8,475 nt of DNA. Origin: Bacillota bacterium. GTDB taxonomy: Bacteria; Bacillota; Clostridia; Lachnospirales; Lachnospiraceae. The position numbers were made by a program, and so were the translations under genes. The stretch is from assembly GCA_023428655.1 (NCBI GenBank), contig JAEYXC010000014.1:1-8475 (forward strand). Direction: 5' to 3'. Shown here in pieces: positions 5,954-8,475 of the stretch (position 1 is the first letter of the stretch; each line of letters starts with the position of its first letter). Under the pieces are notes generated by a model. That model was not told the origin of the DNA. It saw only the letters and a list, made by a program, of their open reading frames with translations, and ran no database searches.

Positions 5954-6172
5954 CTATTCGAATAGTCGACTCATTTTATCGCGTATTCTCTTCTCTTTTG
6001 TGCTTCTGACTTCAATATCCTCACGATACATACCGTCTGCATCCTGTACAAGACAATCTCCATCCTTACAATCCAAAGGTAGCTTGTACTTGGGGATAGA
6101 GACATAGGTTTTGTCTTCTGCCTCACAAATGGCATAATTCCCTTCAAAACGATCGATGATAAATTTTTTCAT
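5954..6172 (-). CDS. DUF3006 family protein
   Basis: A 72-residue protein of the DUF3006 type: it opens with KKFIIDRFEGNYAICEAED, a small beta-rich segment in which the protein's own strand pattern DRFEG-x-x-A-I-C-E is the family hallmark, then IPKYKLPLDCKDGDCL and a charged C-terminus with KEKRIRDKMSRLFE. The biochemical function is unknown. DUF3006 genes are commonly found directly beside ComEC-like MBL-fold hydrolases in Firmicutes, as here, where the gap is 18 bp, so a joint role is plausible but inferred. GGAGGT (6179-6184) lies 6 nt before the ATG. No signal peptide or membrane segment is visible, so it is expected in the cytosol. Confidence 0.85.
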   Translation of the reverse strand: MKKFIIDRFEGNYAICEAEDKTYVSIPKYKLPLDCKDGDCLVQDADGMYREDIEVRSTKEKRIRDKMSRLFE

Positions 6173-6190
6173 TAGGACACCTCCAATTGA

Positions 6191-7108
6191 TCATTGTATT
6201 AAGTCTGGTTCCGTAATCGGATAATCCTGTGTATTTACCGAGATGGTCTGACCATTGGAGGTAAATACGATGGATCCTTGTTCATCGGTACGGTACAGCT
6301 TAATATTTCGGTCAAAAATTTTCTGTAGTGTTTTCGCGTGCGGATGACCATATTCATTATTCTTTCCCACGCATACAATGGAATAGGAAGGGTCCACCTC
6401 CTCTAGAAATTCCTCGCAGCTGCTGTAGGAGGAACCGTGATGGCTTAGCTTTAAAACATCTGCTCTGAGGTTAAGACCGGTTTTCAGCATTTCTAATTCG
6501 GATTTGTTTTCTGCATCGCCTGCTAATAGAAAGGCAGTCTCCCCAAAGGCAAGGCGGATGGCGATGCTGTAATCATTAATTTCATCATAGGAATCCATTC
6601 CTGGAGCCAGAATCGTAAAGGAGGCCGGACCGAGACTGTATACATCCCCAACCCTTGGGGCTGTGATTTTAAGGTCATGACGATCAATGGCATCCAAAAC
6701 ATCCTCATAGGTCTTAGTGGTATGTACGACATTTGGCAGTAGAACCTTATCGACCTCAAAAGAATCAAGAATGGTATCCAAGCCACCAATATGATCACTG
6801 TGTGGATGGGTACCGATAATATAATCCAGCTTTGTTATTTGCCGATTATTCAAATACTCCTTGACCAGGTTGCCTTTGTTATTCTCTCCCGCATCAATCA
6901 GCATCGTAGAAGTCCCTGCTTCCACAAGAATGGCATCACCCTGTCCAACATCAATGAAATGAACCTCAATCATATCCGTTGGCTTTACCGCATCCCTGGA
7001 AGCATCCTTCTCATTTTCAGCTATGAATTGATTAATGAATATTGAGAGCGCGGCCAGAAGCACAATACCGCCGACACGGCTCAAAAATTGCTTCGCTTTT
7101 CTTCTCAT
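6191..7108 (-). CDS. Membrane-anchored ComEC/Rec2-like MBL-fold metallohydrolase
   Basis: A 305-residue protein that resembles the hydrolase domain of the DNA-uptake protein ComEC but without the channel domain. An N-terminal hydrophobic segment (about residues 12-29, after RRKAK) should act as signal anchor, with the enzyme outside the membrane. The domain starts with MIEVHFIDVGQGDAILVE (46-63). Metal-binding motifs are visible: HPHSDH (101-106: His101, His103, Asp105, His106), AGDAE with Asp198, SHHGS (222-226) and GHPH (254-257). By family knowledge it is a metal-dependent phosphodiesterase or nuclease acting on DNA or nucleotides; the substrate is unknown. AAGGAG (7119-7124) lies 10 nt before the ATG. 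It leads the operon with the DUF3006 and fRMsr genes. Confidence 0.92.
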   Translation of the reverse strand: MRRKAKQFLSRVGGIVLLAALSIFINQFIAENEKDASRDAVKPTDMIEVHFIDVGQGDAILVEAGTSTMLIDAGENNKGNLVKEYLNNRQITKLDYIIGTHPHSDHIGGLDTILDSFEVDKVLLPNVVHTTKTYEDVLDAIDRHDLKITAPRVGDVYSLGPASFTILAPGMDSYDEINDYSIAIRLAFGETAFLLAGDAENKSELEMLKTGLNLRADVLKLSHHGSSYSSCEEFLEEVDPSYSIVCVGKNNEYGHPHAKTLQKIFDRNIKLYRTDEQGSIVFTSNGQTISVNTQDYPITEPDLIQ

Positions 7109-7130
7109 ATTAGTTAATCTCCTTACTAAT

Positions 7131-7159
7131 ATTATAGCGGGATAAGAGATATATTACAA
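7131..7159 (-). promoter_or_regulatory. Promoter of the MBL-DUF3006-fRMsr operon
   Basis: On the minus strand TTGTAA (7154-7159), a 17-bp spacer and a perfect TATAAT (7131-7136). Transcription would start near 7124, leaving a very short leader that begins at or near the ribosome binding site. A 9-bp direct repeat ATATATTAC (plus-strand 7149-7157 and 7165-7173) overlaps the -35 region. Confidence 0.6.
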
Positions 7160-7203
7160 TGTATATATATTACTATTAGCATAAGAAAAGTACTTTGCAT
7201 CCT

Positions 7204-7231
7204 TTTAAACAACGAAGTAATAAGATATAAT
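7204..7231 (+). promoter_or_regulatory. Candidate promoter of the thpR-DUF188 gene pair
   Basis: A perfect TATAAT at 7226-7231 is preceded by TTTAAA (7204-7209), 16 bp away and matching the -35 consensus at 4 of 6 bases. It would give a leader of about 100 nt. It faces away from the promoter at 7131-7159. Confidence 0.45.
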
Positions 7232-7323
7232 CGAGAAAAGAATAGGTATATAAAATAATGAAAAGCTTCTAATTTTGGTGCCTTGCTGCTTTATGGCATA
7301 AATTTGATGGCTTACAAAACAAT

Positions 7324-7331
7324 TGGAGGAG
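7324..7331 (+). promoter_or_regulatory. Ribosome binding site that decides the thpR start
   Basis: TGGAGGAG ends 5 nt before the ATG at 7337. The frame is open upstream to a TTG at 7283, but that codon lacks a comparable site, and the family's N-terminus is MRLFIA. Confidence 0.8.
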
Positions 7332-7336
7332 CGGTC

Positions 7337-7885
7337 ATGAGATTATTCATCGCAATTTTATTTAACGAAGAAATCAAGACCTCCTTATCGCATACCGTGG
7401 AGCGATTGAAGCAGTCTGCAAAAGGAGGAACCTTCACCGAGAAAGAGAATCTGCATCTTACCGTGAATTTTATTGGTGAGACGAAGCGCCTTAACGAGGT
7501 AAAGGAAGGGATGCGACGAGCCTTGGAGCAGGTTGGTGCAAGGAGCTTTTCTCTGACCGTTAGTGGATTTGGTCGTTTTAAACGCGAAGGAGGGGATATC
7601 TTCTGGGTTGGTGTGAGGAAGGAGAATATGCTTTGGCAGATACAGAAGGAGCTTGTTAAGAGTCTGAAGGAGGAAGGCTTTTTTGATATCGATGACCGGG
7701 ATTATAAACCGCATCTGACCTTAGGACGTAGGATCAAGGTCGACAAGACCTTTGACAGTGAAGCCTTTGAGGCGGGGATTGAGCCATTACAGATGAAGGT
7801 TGAGAGAATTAGCTTGATGAAATCAGAACGTGTGGAAGGGAAATTGACCTATACGGAGATATTCTGGCTTGGTCTAGAAAATTAG
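7337..7885 (+). CDS. thpR: RNA 2',3'-cyclic phosphodiesterase (2H phosphoesterase, LigT/ThpR family)
   Basis: Family members open 2',3'-cyclic phosphates at RNA ends to 2'-phosphomonoesters, and some show 2'-5' RNA ligase activity in vitro. From the preferred ATG the protein has 182 residues, the usual size. It begins MRLFIAILFNEEI and carries both HxT motifs that make up the active site: His40-Leu-Thr42 in ENLHLTVNFIGE and His126-Leu-Thr128 in YKPHLTLGR. The C-terminal strand region ISLMKSE-x-x-x-G-x-x-Y-T-E is also typical. It is cytosolic. The DUF188 gene follows after 17 bp and is probably cotranscribed. Confidence 0.95.
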   Translation: MRLFIAILFNEEIKTSLSHTVERLKQSAKGGTFTEKENLHLTVNFIGETKRLNEVKEGMRRALEQVGARSFSLTVSGFGRFKREGGDIFWVGVRKENMLWQIQKELVKSLKEEGFFDIDDRDYKPHLTLGRRIKVDKTFDSEAFEAGIEPLQMKVERISLMKSERVEGKLTYTEIFWLGLEN

Positions 7886-7902
7886 GGGATGGAGACGGTG
7901 GA

Positions 7903-8367
7903 ATGAAGATATTAGTAGATGCGGATGCATGTCCGGTGAAGGACATTATTGAAAGGATTGCAGCAAAACATGGTCTTCCGGTTATGATGTTGACGGATAC
8001 AAGTCATATACTTTCCTCGGATTACAGTGAGATTATTCTGGTAAGTAAGGCACCGGATGCGGTGGATTTTGCTTTGATCAACAGAACCGGTAGGGGGGAT
8101 ATCGTGGTGACACAGGATTACGGGGTAGCTGCTATGGCCTTGGGAAAAGGGGCTTATGCAATCCATCCCAGTGGAAAGCTCTATACCGACAGCAATATTG
8201 ATGTTTTATTAATGGAACGGGATATCGCAAAAAAATGTCGGAGGGACGGAGGCCGAATCAAAGGGCATGCAAGAAAACGAACCAATTTTGATGATGATCG
8301 CTTTGCGGCTGCCTTTGTGCAGCTGTGTGAGAAGGCACGAACAGAATTCGGGACGGATCAGCCATAA
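7903..8367 (+). CDS. YaiI/YqxD family (DUF188, UPF0178) PIN-like protein
   Basis: A 154-residue member of the widespread YaiI/YqxD family, whose biochemical function is not established; by fold it has been grouped with PIN-like nuclease domains. Characteristic blocks are the start ILVDADACPVK (residues 3-13), VDFALINRTGRGDIVVTQDYG (54-74), AIHPSGKLYT (86-95) and GHARKRTNFDDDRF (121-134). Conserved acidic residues (Asp6, Asp8, Asp66, Asp72, Asp130-132) could form a metal site, which would fit an RNase role, but that is inference. A GGAG at 7891-7894 lies 8 nt before the ATG. The short gap to thpR suggests one transcript and possibly related work on RNA. The family length is normal and nothing is broken. 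Confidence 0.93.
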   Translation: MKILVDADACPVKDIIERIAAKHGLPVMMLTDTSHILSSDYSEIILVSKAPDAVDFALINRTGRGDIVVTQDYGVAAMALGKGAYAIHPSGKLYTDSNIDVLLMERDIAKKCRRDGGRIKGHARKRTNFDDDRFAAAFVQLCEKARTEFGTDQP

Positions 8368-8475
8368 GCTCGATTGCGCTGCGCTACATCTCGCTTAGGC
8401 AGAGCGCCTTACAAATTTCCAACCCAATATTCAGACGAAAGCAAGCTTTCTCTTCCTATTGTGTTGGAAACTGCG
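8365..8475. other. Hairpin-rich non-coding region after the DUF188 gene (cut by window end)
   Basis: Two foldable parts are seen. TAAGC..GAT (8365-8373) can pair with ATC..GCTTA (8388-8397) around a GC-rich GCGCTGCGC core. A longer hairpin pairs TTTCCAAC (8416-8423) with GTTGGAAA (8463-8470), extended by CAATA (8425-8429) with TATTG (8457-8461), and contains an inner GAAAGC-AA-GCTTTC (8437-8450). It could be a terminator or an intergenic repeat; no T-run is visible before the window ends. Confidence 0.5.

Noticed and set aside
5937..5954. GTG start of fRMsr at 5954
   Set aside because: The ribosome binding site lies downstream of this codon and fits the ATG at 5936.
7283..7336. N-terminal extension of thpR from a TTG at 7283
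   Set aside because: No ribosome binding site at that codon, while TGGAGGAG precedes the ATG at 7337 and the family starts with MRLFIA.

Overview
The window looks like chromosomal DNA from a low-to-moderate GC clostridial Firmicute, most likely a Lachnospiraceae relative. Nearly every gene has a strong AAGGAGG-type ribosome binding site, the protein families match those of anaerobic clostridia (type 2 GalT, DUF2249, DUF3006 with a ComEC-like metallo-beta-lactamase protein), and no phage, transposase or tRNA gene is visible. The genus assignment is inference from sequence style, not from a search.

Layout. (1) 1-155: last 50 codons of an unidentified plus-strand gene. (2) 156-419: control region of the galactose operon, with a good sigma-A promoter whose -35 box lies inside a 27-bp palindrome, then a leader of about 200 nt with a second palindrome. 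(3) 420-4130: complete Leloir set galK-galE-galT on the plus strand. GalK phosphorylates galactose, GalT exchanges galactose-1-phosphate with UDP-glucose, and GalE regenerates UDP-glucose. (4) 4131-4432: gene-free stretch with six tandem 15-bp repeats in frame with the galT stop, then a 136-bp inverted-repeat element. (5) 4433-4666: small minus-strand DUF2249 gene with a palindrome-rich upstream region. (6) 4954-5457: plus-strand kinase of the shikimate kinase fold that lacks the usual shikimate-binding arginine. (7) 7108 down to 5448: minus-strand operon of a membrane-anchored MBL-fold hydrolase, a DUF3006 protein and free methionine-(R)-sulfoxide reductase, which meets the kinase gene tail to tail with a 10-bp overlap. 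(8) 7109-7336: divergent promoter region. (9) 7337-8367: plus-strand pair of an RNA 2',3'-cyclic phosphodiesterase (2H family) and a YaiI/YqxD (DUF188) PIN-like protein. (10) 8368-8475: hairpin-rich non-coding end.

The coding content is largely ordinary housekeeping and catabolic genes, and I found no convincing new defence or mobile system. The points most worth checking are non-coding: the palindromic operator-like promoter of galK, the codon-phased repeat after galT, and the 136-bp foldable element. Among proteins, the shikimate-kinase-like enzyme with altered substrate residues is the most likely to be mis-annotated by routine transfer.
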